Source: an uncultured Bacilli bacterium
Lineage (GTDB): Bacteria; Bacillota_I; Bacilli_A; RF39; UBA660
Reading direction: 5' to 3'
Assembly: GCA_934119955.1 (NCBI GenBank)
Contig: CAKOSZ010000003.1
Location: forward strand, 62,001-126,000
Length of the DNA stretch: 64,000 nucleotides
Position 1 is the stretch's first letter. The number at the start of each line of letters is the position of its first letter. Position numbers and translations under genes: made by a program. Below the pieces are notes generated by a model. The model saw nothing but the letters and a program-made list of their open reading frames with translations. It did not search any database and was not told where the DNA came from. Below, piece by piece: positions 26,491-34,559 of this stretch.

Positions 26491-27102
26491 CTATTCATTT
26501 ACTTGGGTGGCTGTGACTTTAATTATTAAAATAATACTTTTAGAATCGGGATTTTCTTCTTTATATTGATAGGCCTTATAACCCCACTTAGTATCAAGTT
26601 CATCATCACCTGATTCAAAAGGCCAAGTGAAATTAAAATTTATGTTATCTTTTCCTCCCTTGGCTTCCATGCTTCCATTTTCAATTTCTATATTTAATTT
26701 AAAAGGATACTTAGTTTTAATTAATTCTTCAATTTCAGCTGATGTCATAGTATCAGTTGTATAAGTTTCTCCTAAAATAGATGCTGAAACAATTTCATAT
26801 TCTAGATTTGCTCTTAAATCACTATCATTTTCTGCCGTTATAACTTGCTCCGTATCAGGCATACCAGGATAAACTGATTCAATATCAAATGATAAAGTTT
26901 CTTCAATATTATTATCTCCAACAATAAAATTAACTTTCCAAGATCTAACATATGCACTTATATTATTTGATACCTTAGTTGCATAAATAAACCAAGCAAA
27001 AGTATTACAAGATAATAATATAGCCAGCATTAAAAGAGTTCTTAATTTAATTTTTTTAAGTACTCGTTTTATTATTTCTAAAAAAGTAACTTTATTATTC
27101 AT
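26491..27102 (-). CDS. TasA-like exported protein in the SipW operon
   Basis: This 203-aa protein has a basic N-terminus, a hydrophobic helix (LLMLAILLSC, about 22-32) and NTFAWFIYATK, a SipW-type cleavage context. The mature domain has TasA features: AYVRSWKVNF, a PGMPDTEQV turn, NLEYEIVSAS, and a last strand SIILIIKVTAT. It lies 3 bp after the signal peptidase gene, the classical neighbour of a SipW substrate. It is likely a structural or accessory subunit. Confidence 0.75.
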   Translation of the reverse strand: MNNKVTFLEIIKRVLKKIKLRTLLMLAILLSCNTFAWFIYATKVSNNISAYVRSWKVNFIVGDNNIEETLSFDIESVYPGMPDTEQVITAENDSDLRANLEYEIVSASILGETYTTDTMTSAEIEELIKTKYPFKLNIEIENGSMEAKGGKDNINFNFTWPFESGDDELDTKWGYKAYQYKEENPDSKSIILIIKVTATQVNE

Positions 27103-27105
27103 AAA

Positions 27106-27783
27106 TCACCTTTTATTAATCTTTTTTGGAATTGGTTCTTCCATAACATCTACAATACTTTCTTTATCAGTTGCTTTTTCTTCTTTTTTATTTATTTCTT
27201 CTTTTTTATTTTTATTTTTTTCTTCTTTTAAAGCCATTTTTTCTTTTTTAATATCTAATATTTCAAAGAATAATAAAACTACAAAAGGAACAAAGATAAT
27301 AAAATAAAATCCATATGAATTATTTACAATATGACTAATCATACTTAATATATTACTTTTAGATACTACAACGGCAAGTATTTGTCTATCTTCTATTTCA
27401 GGATCGGCTATATCATTGTTAATACCTTTGGTTTGAAAAATATATTTACCATTTTGATATTCTTTTTTAATAACTTGGTGGGTTACAATTTTATCTTTTA
27501 AAGTAGATTTTTCTCCCTTGTAAACAACATCATCACCTACTTTAATAGTACTTGAATCAACTTTCTTGGCAATTATCATGTCATATATTTCATATTTTGG
27601 TTTCATACTTTCGCTGACAACTGTATACATACTAATGCCACCTAAGGTAACTTTATTATTAGATATCCTTTGAATAAATATTATACAGATAACAAAAATT
27701 ATAACAATTGATGTTATTCCTTTTAATACTAAGGATGCTCCTTTTAAAAATTTATTATCTTTTAATTTTTCTATAAATTTCAT
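27106..27783 (-). CDS. sipW: SipW-type (ER-type) signal peptidase I
   Basis: This signal peptidase, about 225 aa, has an N-terminal membrane helix, the S26 box with catalytic Ser in VVSESMKP (Ser59) and box with His instead of Lys in KIVTHQV (His102), then GINNDIADPE, and a second membrane helix (FYFIIFVPFVVLLFF). Ser/His catalysis is the mark of the SipW/ER-type branch, which processes TasA-like proteins. A Lys/Glu-rich cytosolic tail of about 45 residues follows. The frame starts at GTG 27792, but AGGTGAT lies over it, so ATG 27783 is used. Several candidate substrates lie in the same region. Confidence 0.9.
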   Translation of the reverse strand: MKFIEKLKDNKFLKGASLVLKGITSIVIIFVICIIFIQRISNNKVTLGGISMYTVVSESMKPKYEIYDMIIAKKVDSSTIKVGDDVVYKGEKSTLKDKIVTHQVIKKEYQNGKYIFQTKGINNDIADPEIEDRQILAVVVSKSNILSMISHIVNNSYGFYFIIFVPFVVLLFFEILDIKKEKMALKEEKNKNKKEEINKKEEKATDKESIVDVMEEPIPKKINKR

Positions 27784-27792
27784 TTCAATCAC

Positions 27793-28911
27793 CTAAAACT
27801 TAATACTTTTTAAAGTATTTAAATATTCATCCATGTTATCTTTGAATATTTTATAAATTTCCTTATCATTTACAACTGTTTTATATTTTATAACACTGTA
27901 TTGTTTAGATACAATATCTTTTAATTCATCCTCATTTAAACTTCCCCCACTTATGTCCATGATTTTAGATACCATATTAGAAACTAACTTCTCGGTTATT
28001 TCTTTTTTATCAAAAGTAGATTCTTCACTATTTAAAGTATCAATTACTAAATAATTAAGTAAGAAAGACTCATCCATATATTTTTTTAAGGTATCTGTAT
28101 CATAATAATCTTTACTTTCATGTGTTTTTTTAACATCATCTTCCATGTTTTCTTGCATATAATTCCAAAGTTTAACAGCATATTGGAAATTAACATTTTT
28201 TAAAATAACATTGGTTTTTTTAATAGGTGACGTTACAAGAGCAATATGAAGTTTATTAATATCTTGATATACCTGGGCTTGGGTTAGATCAGATATTTGA
28301 AGTTCAAGTTTTTCAATTCTTTTAAAAACATCTAGTCCTTCTTCATTTTTATTTTCTTTTTTTTCTTCTTTTTTACTATCTAACATAACTTGTAAATTAA
28401 TATGTTCTGATCCTAATTTAGATGAGGCTTGATAATCAAAAGTTTTATTATCTTTTAAACTACTACTTGCAACTAAATTTCTTTTTTTTCTGGTAATATA
28501 GAACTTCATATTTTGAATTAAACTATAAATAAATCTATTTTCATAAGTATTATAACTTTCTTCTTTATTTATATTTAATATTTTAGAAGGTCTAACATCC
28601 CCAGTTTTTGGATCAAAGTCTTGAATAAGGTTCGTGTTTTTTGATAAATGTTTAATACTTTCAACCGTTATTCTTCTTGCAAGTTCTATTTTTACAACAT
28701 CTTCTTCATTGACAATAAATCGATTAGGATTTCTTAATATATTATCAATGTAGTGAATTGTATCTTCCATAATATCAAGCCATTCATAATTACATTCTAT
28801 TTTGTTATAATTAGATGTTATATGAAGAGTTGAATTTACTTTATTTTTAAAGTTTTCTATTTTTTTATCACTAGTTTTATTATATAAATCAAATAATTCT
28901 AAATTGTCCAT
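27793..28911 (-). CDS. DUF2357-like protein beside an McrB-like ATPase
   Basis: This 372-aa soluble protein contains EESYNTYENRFIYSLI (about 135-150), which resembles the conserved (T/N)xENRF motif of DUF2357 proteins. These are often encoded next to McrB-like AAA+ ATPases. No PD-(D/E)xK nuclease motif is seen downstream of that motif, unlike restriction-type McrC partners. A Lys/Glu-rich linker lies near 195-205. It is 8 bp after the AAA+ gene (28920-30437) and directly before sipW, so it probably works with the ATPase. Two ATGs overlap the ribosome site; the second (28911) has better spacing from AGGTGG. Confidence 0.6.
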   Translation of the reverse strand: MDNLELFDLYNKTSDKKIENFKNKVNSTLHITSNYNKIECNYEWLDIMEDTIHYIDNILRNPNRFIVNEEDVVKIELARRITVESIKHLSKNTNLIQDFDPKTGDVRPSKILNINKEESYNTYENRFIYSLIQNMKFYITRKKRNLVASSSLKDNKTFDYQASSKLGSEHINLQVMLDSKKEEKKENKNEEGLDVFKRIEKLELQISDLTQAQVYQDINKLHIALVTSPIKKTNVILKNVNFQYAVKLWNYMQENMEDDVKKTHESKDYYDTDTLKKYMDESFLLNYLVIDTLNSEESTFDKKEITEKLVSNMVSKIMDISGGSLNEDELKDIVSKQYSVIKYKTVVNDKEIYKIFKDNMDEYLNTLKSIKF

Positions 28912-28919
28912 CATACCAC

Positions 28920-30437
28920 CTATGTTAATTTTTTAAGTCTTAATAAGTATTCTTCACATTCTTTCATCTTGCCTTTACCAAATAGTTTGTCTAAAAACTC
29001 GATATACCCATCTATTTCATCTCTTATATAAGATATATTTAATTGTTCAAATTTTCTTAATACTTTTCTGGCTAAGAAGTAATCAACTCCTGCTACTTCA
29101 TCTCCTCCACAGGCAACATATATAGGAACGAATTTTTTCATATGCATAACAATACGGTTACCAAAGGCAATACGGAAGTGTTTAATAACATAATTGTCCA
29201 TTTCTTCAATTTTATTTAAAGTATCTTCACTCATTTGATTGTTTTGAATTCCTTCTTGAAACAATTTATCAAGGTAGGAATAGTTAATATCCTGAGCCTC
29301 GGTATCAACCGGATCAAATACTTGTCCTTTATCATTTATATCAATTGGCATGGCTCTATCGTATACTTTATCAGTTACCATGAAAGTTGAGTCATCGTTA
29401 TTGATAGTTCCAATATACCAACAGTTAGGTGGTATTTTTAATTTACCTTCTTTAATTCTTTTAGGATCAGTTTTCCAAGAAGATGAAACAAGTTCAACAA
29501 TCCATTCATCTTTGTTTGGCATTTCAAGAATTGATAACATTTCGGCAAAATAATATTCAACACGTGAAATATTCATTTCATCCAGAATAATGGTATAAAT
29601 ATCATCAGTATATCCGGCAAGATATAATTCTTTTAATACTTCGGTTTCATTAAATTTCTTGGTAAACTCATTAAAATAACCAAAAAGTTCGGTTCTATCT
29701 CTCCATGATGGTTGAACTGAGGCAACACAGGAATCATGTTTTAAAAATTTTCCCCAAGCATAAGCAAGAGAGGTTTTACCTGTACCTGATATACCTTGTA
29801 AAATAACAAGTTTAGTTGAAGCAAGAGCAGATATAAATATTCTTATCATCTCAGTTGTATAGTAAAGTCTTAACTTACTAGCCGCAAAGTTTCGAAATAA
29901 TTCAACTAATTCTTCCAAAGTAAAACTATTATTATAATTTTTAATTTTATAATTCTTGTATTCTTCATCAATTGCAGTTAACTTAGCAAATCTTGAATCC
30001 GTAACATCTACTTTTTCTTCTTCTCCTACTTCTTCTGTTGCTTCTTCCCCTGGTTTAAGTCCAAGTTGAGATACTTTCATAGCTAAAATATCTTGTTTTT
30101 CTTTCATTAAATTATTAACTTCTTTATTTAAATCAGCAACTTCTTCTAAAAGAGACTCTTGTTCAACCAAGGTTTTTCTAAAACGTAAATACTTACGAAC
30201 TAAAAAGTAAACTAAGAAAATAATTCCTCCTAATATTAAAACAATTAATAAAATAGCAAGACAAACAAATATCCACTCAGCACCACTAAAATCATCTTTA
30301 TAAAAGTTTAAAATTTTAATATAATCACCAACATTAAACATCTTTAAAATACCATTAAAAATGGCTTTAAACACATCAATAATAGGTTGAAAAAATTGTA
30401 ATAAAAACTCATATACAAATCTAAAAAATGTATCCAT
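28920..30437 (-). CDS. Membrane-anchored McrB-like AAA+ ATPase
   Basis: This 505-aa protein has an amphipathic N-terminus, a strong transmembrane helix (about residues 55-80), a coiled-coil-like acidic linker (about 90-150), and an AAA+ domain with Walker A GISGTGKTS (about 215-223), Walker B IILDEMN (about 283-289) followed by SRVEYYF, as in the McrB/MoxR-like dynein branch. The C-terminal part holds GNRIVMHMKKF. McrB proteins are normally soluble GTPases of restriction systems; a membrane anchor and an operon with SipW and TasA-like genes point to an envelope job, such as assembly or extraction of surface proteins (inference). ATG 30437 overlaps the previous stop as TGATG; GTG 30440 is less likely. 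Confidence 0.8.
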   Translation of the reverse strand: MDTFFRFVYEFLLQFFQPIIDVFKAIFNGILKMFNVGDYIKILNFYKDDFSGAEWIFVCLAILLIVLILGGIIFLVYFLVRKYLRFRKTLVEQESLLEEVADLNKEVNNLMKEKQDILAMKVSQLGLKPGEEATEEVGEEEKVDVTDSRFAKLTAIDEEYKNYKIKNYNNSFTLEELVELFRNFAASKLRLYYTTEMIRIFISALASTKLVILQGISGTGKTSLAYAWGKFLKHDSCVASVQPSWRDRTELFGYFNEFTKKFNETEVLKELYLAGYTDDIYTIILDEMNISRVEYYFAEMLSILEMPNKDEWIVELVSSSWKTDPKRIKEGKLKIPPNCWYIGTINNDDSTFMVTDKVYDRAMPIDINDKGQVFDPVDTEAQDINYSYLDKLFQEGIQNNQMSEDTLNKIEEMDNYVIKHFRIAFGNRIVMHMKKFVPIYVACGGDEVAGVDYFLARKVLRKFEQLNISYIRDEIDGYIEFLDKLFGKGKMKECEEYLLRLKKLT

Positions 30438-31396
30438 CACATACTCCTTAAATAAATATTCATATTAAATGAACTATAATAATTATATAAATCTTCTTTC
30501 TTAGTAATTAGAAAAGAAAATATTTCTAAACTCTTAATCGTAATATTAGTAAACTTATATTTTTTCTTAAAAGTAATTGCAAAATGATAACCTAATTTAA
30601 TCATTTCATCTATTTTATCTTTATATTCTAAGTAATCTTCATAATCTAAATTAATAACTATTTTTTCTTTAACAATATCATTATTAATTAAGTTAAAAAA
30701 TCTTTTAATCTTATCTTCTTTTAAAAATAAAGTTATAGGAAAATCAAGAATATATTTATTTTTATAATTATAATTAATAACTTCATTTAAAATTTTTATA
30801 TCTACTAAATTATATAAAACAAATAACTTTTGTTCATTTATTAAACTTGATTCATATACTCGGTTAATTGCAAAAGTACTATAAATACTTGGAAATTTGA
30901 TATTATAAGTTAGATTAGTTAAATATAATTTATTAGATAGTTTTAAATAATTAACTTGAAATTTATCAGTTTTAATTTCTTTTAAAACTTTTATTTTATT
31001 AGACTTAGTATCTATTATTAGTCTTTTTAATTCCTTTGTATCTAAATTAGTATTATAAGTTTTAAAATATATTTTTTCTATATTAGTAAGTATTTCCTTG
31101 ATATCCAAGTCATCTAGAATATCATCTAATAATAAAGTATTATAACTTAAAGAAACTAAATTAGTTAAGTTTTCTTTTAATTTAAATTCTTCTAGAATAG
31201 GACTTAGATTAGTTCTAATTTCTTTTTTAATACCATTTTTATCTAAATCATAATAGTTATAATATCTAATTTCTAAGTATTTATCTATAATAAGTGAGAT
31301 ATCTTTTACTCTTAAATTTGGTAAAATTAGTTTAAAGTATTTAGTTAAACTTTTCTTGGTATAATCTAAATATTTTTCTATAATATTACTATTCAT
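30437..31396 (-). CDS. Hypothetical protein in the SipW/AAA+ operon
   Basis: This 319-aa, Lys/Ile/Leu/Asn-rich protein has no membrane helix. The C-terminal third (FPITLFLKEDKI, KIVINLDYEDYLEYKDKIDEM, then IKLGYHFAITF) recalls the late strands of EAL-type barrels (a helix followed by LGxxFAxxxF), but the EAL, DDFGTG and other catalytic motifs are absent. I therefore cannot name the family. It starts at ATG 31396 after TTAGGAG, 10 bp from the upstream TasA-like gene, and ends in a TGATG junction with the AAA+ gene, so it is co-translated with it. Confidence 0.7.
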   Translation of the reverse strand: MNSNIIEKYLDYTKKSLTKYFKLILPNLRVKDISLIIDKYLEIRYYNYYDLDKNGIKKEIRTNLSPILEEFKLKENLTNLVSLSYNTLLLDDILDDLDIKEILTNIEKIYFKTYNTNLDTKELKRLIIDTKSNKIKVLKEIKTDKFQVNYLKLSNKLYLTNLTYNIKFPSIYSTFAINRVYESSLINEQKLFVLYNLVDIKILNEVINYNYKNKYILDFPITLFLKEDKIKRFFNLINNDIVKEKIVINLDYEDYLEYKDKIDEMIKLGYHFAITFKKKYKFTNITIKSLEIFSFLITKKEDLYNYYSSFNMNIYLRSM

Positions 31397-31406
31397 ACTA
31401 CATCTC

Positions 31407-32327
31407 CTAACTAGTAAATTCTATAATTGAAGTTTGATTAATAATTGGATAGGTATAATTTTTTTTGGTATCATTTTTATAGAATTTAACAACTTCACTG
31501 CTAATAGCATCTACTTTAAAAGTAATACTATTTACATATTGATTATTATTAATTGTTGTATAAGTTTCATTTGTCTTTTTTAAATAGGCTGGACTTGTCA
31601 TATCAAGAGATACTATATTAGGATCAAATGATAAAGTTACAAGAGCCGATTTACAATTACTCTTGTTTTCTTCACTTAAACCTAAGTATTCCTCTATATT
31701 TAATTTATCACCTATATTGTAAGATAAGAAAGGAACCTCAACTAAATAATAATCAAGGGTATTGGTTATATTAAAACTTAAATATGGACTATTAACTGAA
31801 TCATCAATTGCATATGATATTCCACTATAACCAACATTTAATATAAATCTTGCACTTATTTCTTTTTTATAAGGACTTTTTGAAACTGCTTTTATTTCTA
31901 TAAAAGCACTATCTCCTTCTCTCAAAGTTCCAATAGGAGAAATTACAGCTTGAAAAGAATCATGATTATTACTACTTAAAACAATTCCACTTGTTTTAGA
32001 AATAGAACAATTAACATTACTAGAACAAGAATAAGTTAAATCATAGTCAATATCATATGGACAAGTTTCATAATTATTTAAATAACTATTTAAATCGACT
32101 AAAATAGAATACTCACTAACGGCTGACCAGTTTTCTATTTGATAAATTGGTCGATTTCTATCTAATTTATCACTATTGAAATAAAACTTTTTCGTTAATA
32201 AGTAACGCTCGTTAATAGCATTATAAATATATCTACTATAAGTAATACCCACTAATAATAAGCCAAGTAAGATAGGTGTTATTATTAAAATTATTTTTTT
32301 CTTATTCTTTAATTTAATTTTTTTCAT
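31407..32327 (-). CDS. Exported TasA-like beta-domain protein
   Basis: This 306-aa protein has a basic N-terminus and one hydrophobic helix (IILIITPILLGLLLVGI, about 12-28) followed by TYSRYIYN, a SipW-like cleavage context. The mature part is Asn/Ser/Tyr-rich with several beta strands and cysteines (YETCPYD, YSCSSNVNCSIS) that could form disulfides. It overlaps the degenerate signal-peptidase gene by 14 bp, which suggests that the two products act together. It probably is a surface or fibre protein; the exact family is not certain. Confidence 0.65.
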   Translation of the reverse strand: MKKIKLKNKKKIILIITPILLGLLLVGITYSRYIYNAINERYLLTKKFYFNSDKLDRNRPIYQIENWSAVSEYSILVDLNSYLNNYETCPYDIDYDLTYSCSSNVNCSISKTSGIVLSSNNHDSFQAVISPIGTLREGDSAFIEIKAVSKSPYKKEISARFILNVGYSGISYAIDDSVNSPYLSFNITNTLDYYLVEVPFLSYNIGDKLNIEEYLGLSEENKSNCKSALVTLSFDPNIVSLDMTSPAYLKKTNETYTTINNNQYVNSITFKVDAISSEVVKFYKNDTKKNYTYPIINQTSIIEFTS

Positions 32328-32826
32328 TCTTAGTTTTCCTAACTTCCATAATAAATAAGTATAATTCTAAGATAAATAAAATTAAAATAGGTAAAATAAT
32401 AAGAAACAAGTATCCCATTTTAGATGTTAATAAGGCAATTACTCCTCCTATAAGAGGATAAACTGTAACAGTTTTACTAGTTCCTATAACATAGTTATCT
32501 AAAATATGATGACTTTCACTTCCAACAATAAAAGTTTTAGGATTTTCGATAATAGATGCTACTTTTTCATTTTTAATAGAAACATTTGATTTATAAGTAT
32601 CATAGTATAAAATAGTATCCCCGACTTTGATATTTTTAATGTTTTTGGATACTACTAATAAACTATTTTTATCATAGCCTACTAAATCTGTTTTTCTTGG
32701 AATTAATAAAGTATTATTACCAAAAACAGATACATCATAGTCATTATAATTAATTAATAAAAAAGTAATTGGAATTGTTATTACTACATAAAACACAATT
32801 AAGATATTAACTATTATTCTTTTCAT
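32314..32826 (-). CDS. Degenerate SipW-like signal-peptidase-fold protein
   Basis: This protein of about 170 aa has an N-terminal and a C-terminal membrane helix around an S26-like extracytoplasmic domain. The scaffold is clear (KVGDTILYY, FIVGSESHH, VIGTSKTV-x-x-YPLIGG, GYLFLIILPILILF), but the SxMxP box reads TLLIP, with Leu at the catalytic Ser position, and the TH box reads KVASI. It is probably catalytically dead, perhaps a chaperone or receptor for SipW substrates. The open frame starts at ATG 32874, but the promoter at 32879-32907 would begin transcription there; ATG 32826 (MKRIIVNI) is more likely, although its own Shine-Dalgarno is weak. Confidence 0.7.
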   Translation of the reverse strand: MKRIIVNILIVFYVVITIPITFLLINYNDYDVSVFGNNTLLIPRKTDLVGYDKNSLLVVSKNIKNIKVGDTILYYDTYKSNVSIKNEKVASIIENPKTFIVGSESHHILDNYVIGTSKTVTVYPLIGGVIALLTSKMGYLFLIILPILILFILELYLFIMEVRKTKNEKN

Positions 32827-32878
32827 ACTACGCCCGAGTTTTACCTCGAATTCACCTCTCTTTACTATTACCATATTA

Positions 32879-32907
32879 AGTATAACAAAAATTATATTTA
32901 AAGTAAA
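32879..32907 (-). promoter_or_regulatory. Promoter of the eight-gene SipW/AAA+ operon
   Basis: TTTACT (32902-32907), a 17-bp spacer and TATACT (32879-32884) lie on the minus strand. Transcription would start near 32872 and run to the terminator at 24523-24552, through eight genes with gaps of 17 bp or less. Confidence 0.7.
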
Positions 32908-32921
32908 CTATTAATTGACAG

Positions 32922-32946
32922 AAAAAAATTGCTATTTCTAGCAATT
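32922..32946 (-). terminator. Terminator after the 345-aa TasA-like gene
   Basis: AATTGCTA - GAAA - TAGCAATT followed by seven T residues on the minus strand is a perfect 8-bp stem with a GNRA loop. Confidence 0.92.
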
Positions 32947-32965
32947 AATTTTAATATTTTAAATT

Positions 32966-34000
32966 TTATGGAGCAGGTTGAGTTGTTGTGAATTGTAAAT
33001 CATAATTAATGTTTCCACCAGAAGCAGAGTTTTCACAGTCAACATCTTGTCCTTCTACCCACATGTAAATTCTAACTTTTGTAACTCCTGCTGTTATACC
33101 AAAGATTTGAGTATAGTTTGCATTAGCAGCAGTTGTTAAATAATTTGAAGTTACTGCTTTAAATTGAGTTGCATGTTTAGTAGCATTTGCTTCTCCTACT
33201 TTAACAGTATCAACAGGAACATCAGCCATAATACCATCATAATTTACTCTCTCAGCATCTGGTCCTTCGGTAATAGTTAGTCCATATGTATCACGAGCAT
33301 GAGCAATTGCATTAGTTTTATGAACATCATAGTTTGGTTCCCATAAATATACAGGAGATGCAGCAGCACCAGTTGTTCCTAATTTTTGAATATTTGCAAC
33401 AGTATCATCAGCAGTTGTATTTCCTAAAACAACATAAGCAACACGGCTAGCATTTTTAATTCCTTTGTCATCTTCATCAGCGGTACTAACTTTTGAATTA
33501 GGTGTCATATAAAAGTTTGAAGTTGTATCTGATTTAATAAATAAATCAAAAGCAATAAATTTTCCAGTTGTACCATTTGCTTCTACTGATTTATTAGCAC
33601 TTAAATACCAATCTCCGGCATCATCTGCAGCAACTTGTCCGTAGAACATTTCCATTTTACCATCATTTGTAATAGTTAATGCACTTGATACAGGTTCTAA
33701 TGATTGTGGTAATTGGTTTACAGCAGCAGCATAAGTATTAGATGCACTTGTAATATCAGTTGTTTGAATAATTGATTTCCAATTAGTTCCATCAGTTGAA
33801 ACTTGAATACCATTTTGAGCAGCAATGTTAACTGTAATTGTATTAACAGCAACAGTTTCATTTGATGTAAACCATGCATAAGTTGAAGTTGTTAATATTA
33901 CTCCGGTAAAGCAAAGTAATAATAAAAGTAATAACAATCTTCTTGATTTTTTATGATTTCTTTTTGAAGTAGTAACTACTTCTTTTTTATTTTCATTCAT
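32966..34000 (-). CDS. TasA/camelysin-like major surface protein candidate
   Basis: This 344-aa protein has a basic N-terminus, a Leu-rich helix and TYAWFTSNE, a SipW-type cleavage region near residue 45. The mature domain is Ala/Thr/Asn-rich and beta-rich, with AAQNGIQVSTDGTNWKS, QLPQSLEPVSS, and VRIYMWVEGQDVDCEN near the end. It is a paralogue of 22101-23099. Its base composition is richer in GC than its neighbours' (many GCA/GCT codons), which can mark high expression. It is monocistronic, with its own promoter and a perfect terminator, so it is likely the abundant subunit. The frame reaches 34063, but AGGAGTG precedes ATG 34000. Confidence 0.75.
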   Translation of the reverse strand: MNENKKEVVTTSKRNHKKSRRLLLLLLLLCFTGVILTTSTYAWFTSNETVAVNTITVNIAAQNGIQVSTDGTNWKSIIQTTDITSASNTYAAAVNQLPQSLEPVSSALTITNDGKMEMFYGQVAADDAGDWYLSANKSVEANGTTGKFIAFDLFIKSDTTSNFYMTPNSKVSTADEDDKGIKNASRVAYVVLGNTTADDTVANIQKLGTTGAAASPVYLWEPNYDVHKTNAIAHARDTYGLTITEGPDAERVNYDGIMADVPVDTVKVGEANATKHATQFKAVTSNYLTTAANANYTQIFGITAGVTKVRIYMWVEGQDVDCENSASGGNINYDLQFTTTQPAP

Positions 34001-34034
34001 TTTTTTCACTCCTATTTTTCTTATCTTCACATTC

Positions 34035-34063
34035 ATGATAGCATAAAAAAAAATTACTTTCAA
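34035..34063 (-). promoter_or_regulatory. Promoter of the 344-aa TasA-like gene
   Basis: TTGAAA (34058-34063), a 17-bp spacer and TATCAT (34035-34040) lie on the minus strand. Confidence 0.7.
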
Positions 34064-34091
34064 GAGTTAAAATAGTTTTTTTCTACTTTAC

Positions 34092-34120
34092 AAAAAAAGT
34101 TTACACAAACGTGTAAACTT
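34092..34120 (-). terminator. Terminator after hsp20
   Basis: AAGTTTACAC - GTTT - GTGTAAACTT followed by T residues on the minus strand is a perfect 10-bp stem. Confidence 0.93.
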
Positions 34121-34124
34121 AAAA

Positions 34125-34496
34125 CTAATCAATTAAAATTTGTTTTTTATGAGTTTCAACTTTTTCAGGAATAATTAAATGTAATGTTCCATTTTTAAAG
34201 TCGGCTTTAATATTATCTTCATCAATATCTCCAAAATAGAAAGATCTTTCAAGTTTTCTATATTTTCTTTCATGACGAAGATATTTTTTGTTTTCATCAT
34301 GGCATTCCTTTGTTTCAGCCTTAATTGTAATTGTTCCTTTATGACATTCAATATGAATATCTTCTTTATTAAATCCTGGAATATCAACATCTACATGATA
34401 TTTATTATCTTTTTGATAAACATCAGCATTCATTCCCATTCCTTTCAATTCTTTCTCATCAAATAAATCATCTAACATAAATCTTGCTGGCAACAT
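34125..34496 (-). CDS. Small heat-shock protein (Hsp20/alpha-crystallin)
   Basis: This 123-aa holdase chaperone contains the alpha-crystallin domain: VDIPGFNKEDIHIE, ITIKAETKE, RKLERSFYF and the C-terminal NGTLHLIIPEK. A short C-terminal tail (KKQILID) carries an I-x-I-like end for oligomer formation. It prevents aggregation of unfolded proteins in the cytosol. It lies 63 bp downstream of htpG on the same strand with no terminator between, so it may be part of the CIRCE-controlled unit. AAAGGAGAGTGAT precedes the ATG. Confidence 0.93.
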   Translation of the reverse strand: MLPARFMLDDLFDEKELKGMGMNADVYQKDNKYHVDVDIPGFNKEDIHIECHKGTITIKAETKECHDENKKYLRHERKYRKLERSFYFGDIDEDNIKADFKNGTLHLIIPEKVETHKKQILID

Positions 34497-34523
34497 AATA
34501 TCACTCTCCTTTTTTAAATTAAA

Positions 34524-34559
34524 TTACCATATATATTATTAACAATTATATCTATTTTA
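34524..34559. other. Short AT-rich spacer between htpG and hsp20
   Basis: I see only AT-rich sequence here, with no CIRCE copy, promoter or hairpin that I can support. Read-through from htpG into hsp20 is plausible. Confidence 0.4.

Noticed and set aside
27793..30437. McrBC-type restriction system
   Set aside because: No nuclease motif is visible in the partner, the ATPase is membrane-anchored, and the operon is otherwise devoted to envelope proteins.
30437..30439. Mollicute-type genetic code with TGA as Trp
   Set aside because: TGA ends the 319-aa gene in a TGATG junction and is not needed in any conserved protein; tryptophan is encoded by TGG.
34175..34390. 71-aa minus-strand frame
   Set aside because: It overlaps hsp20 in another frame on the same strand; hsp20 has clear family motifs.
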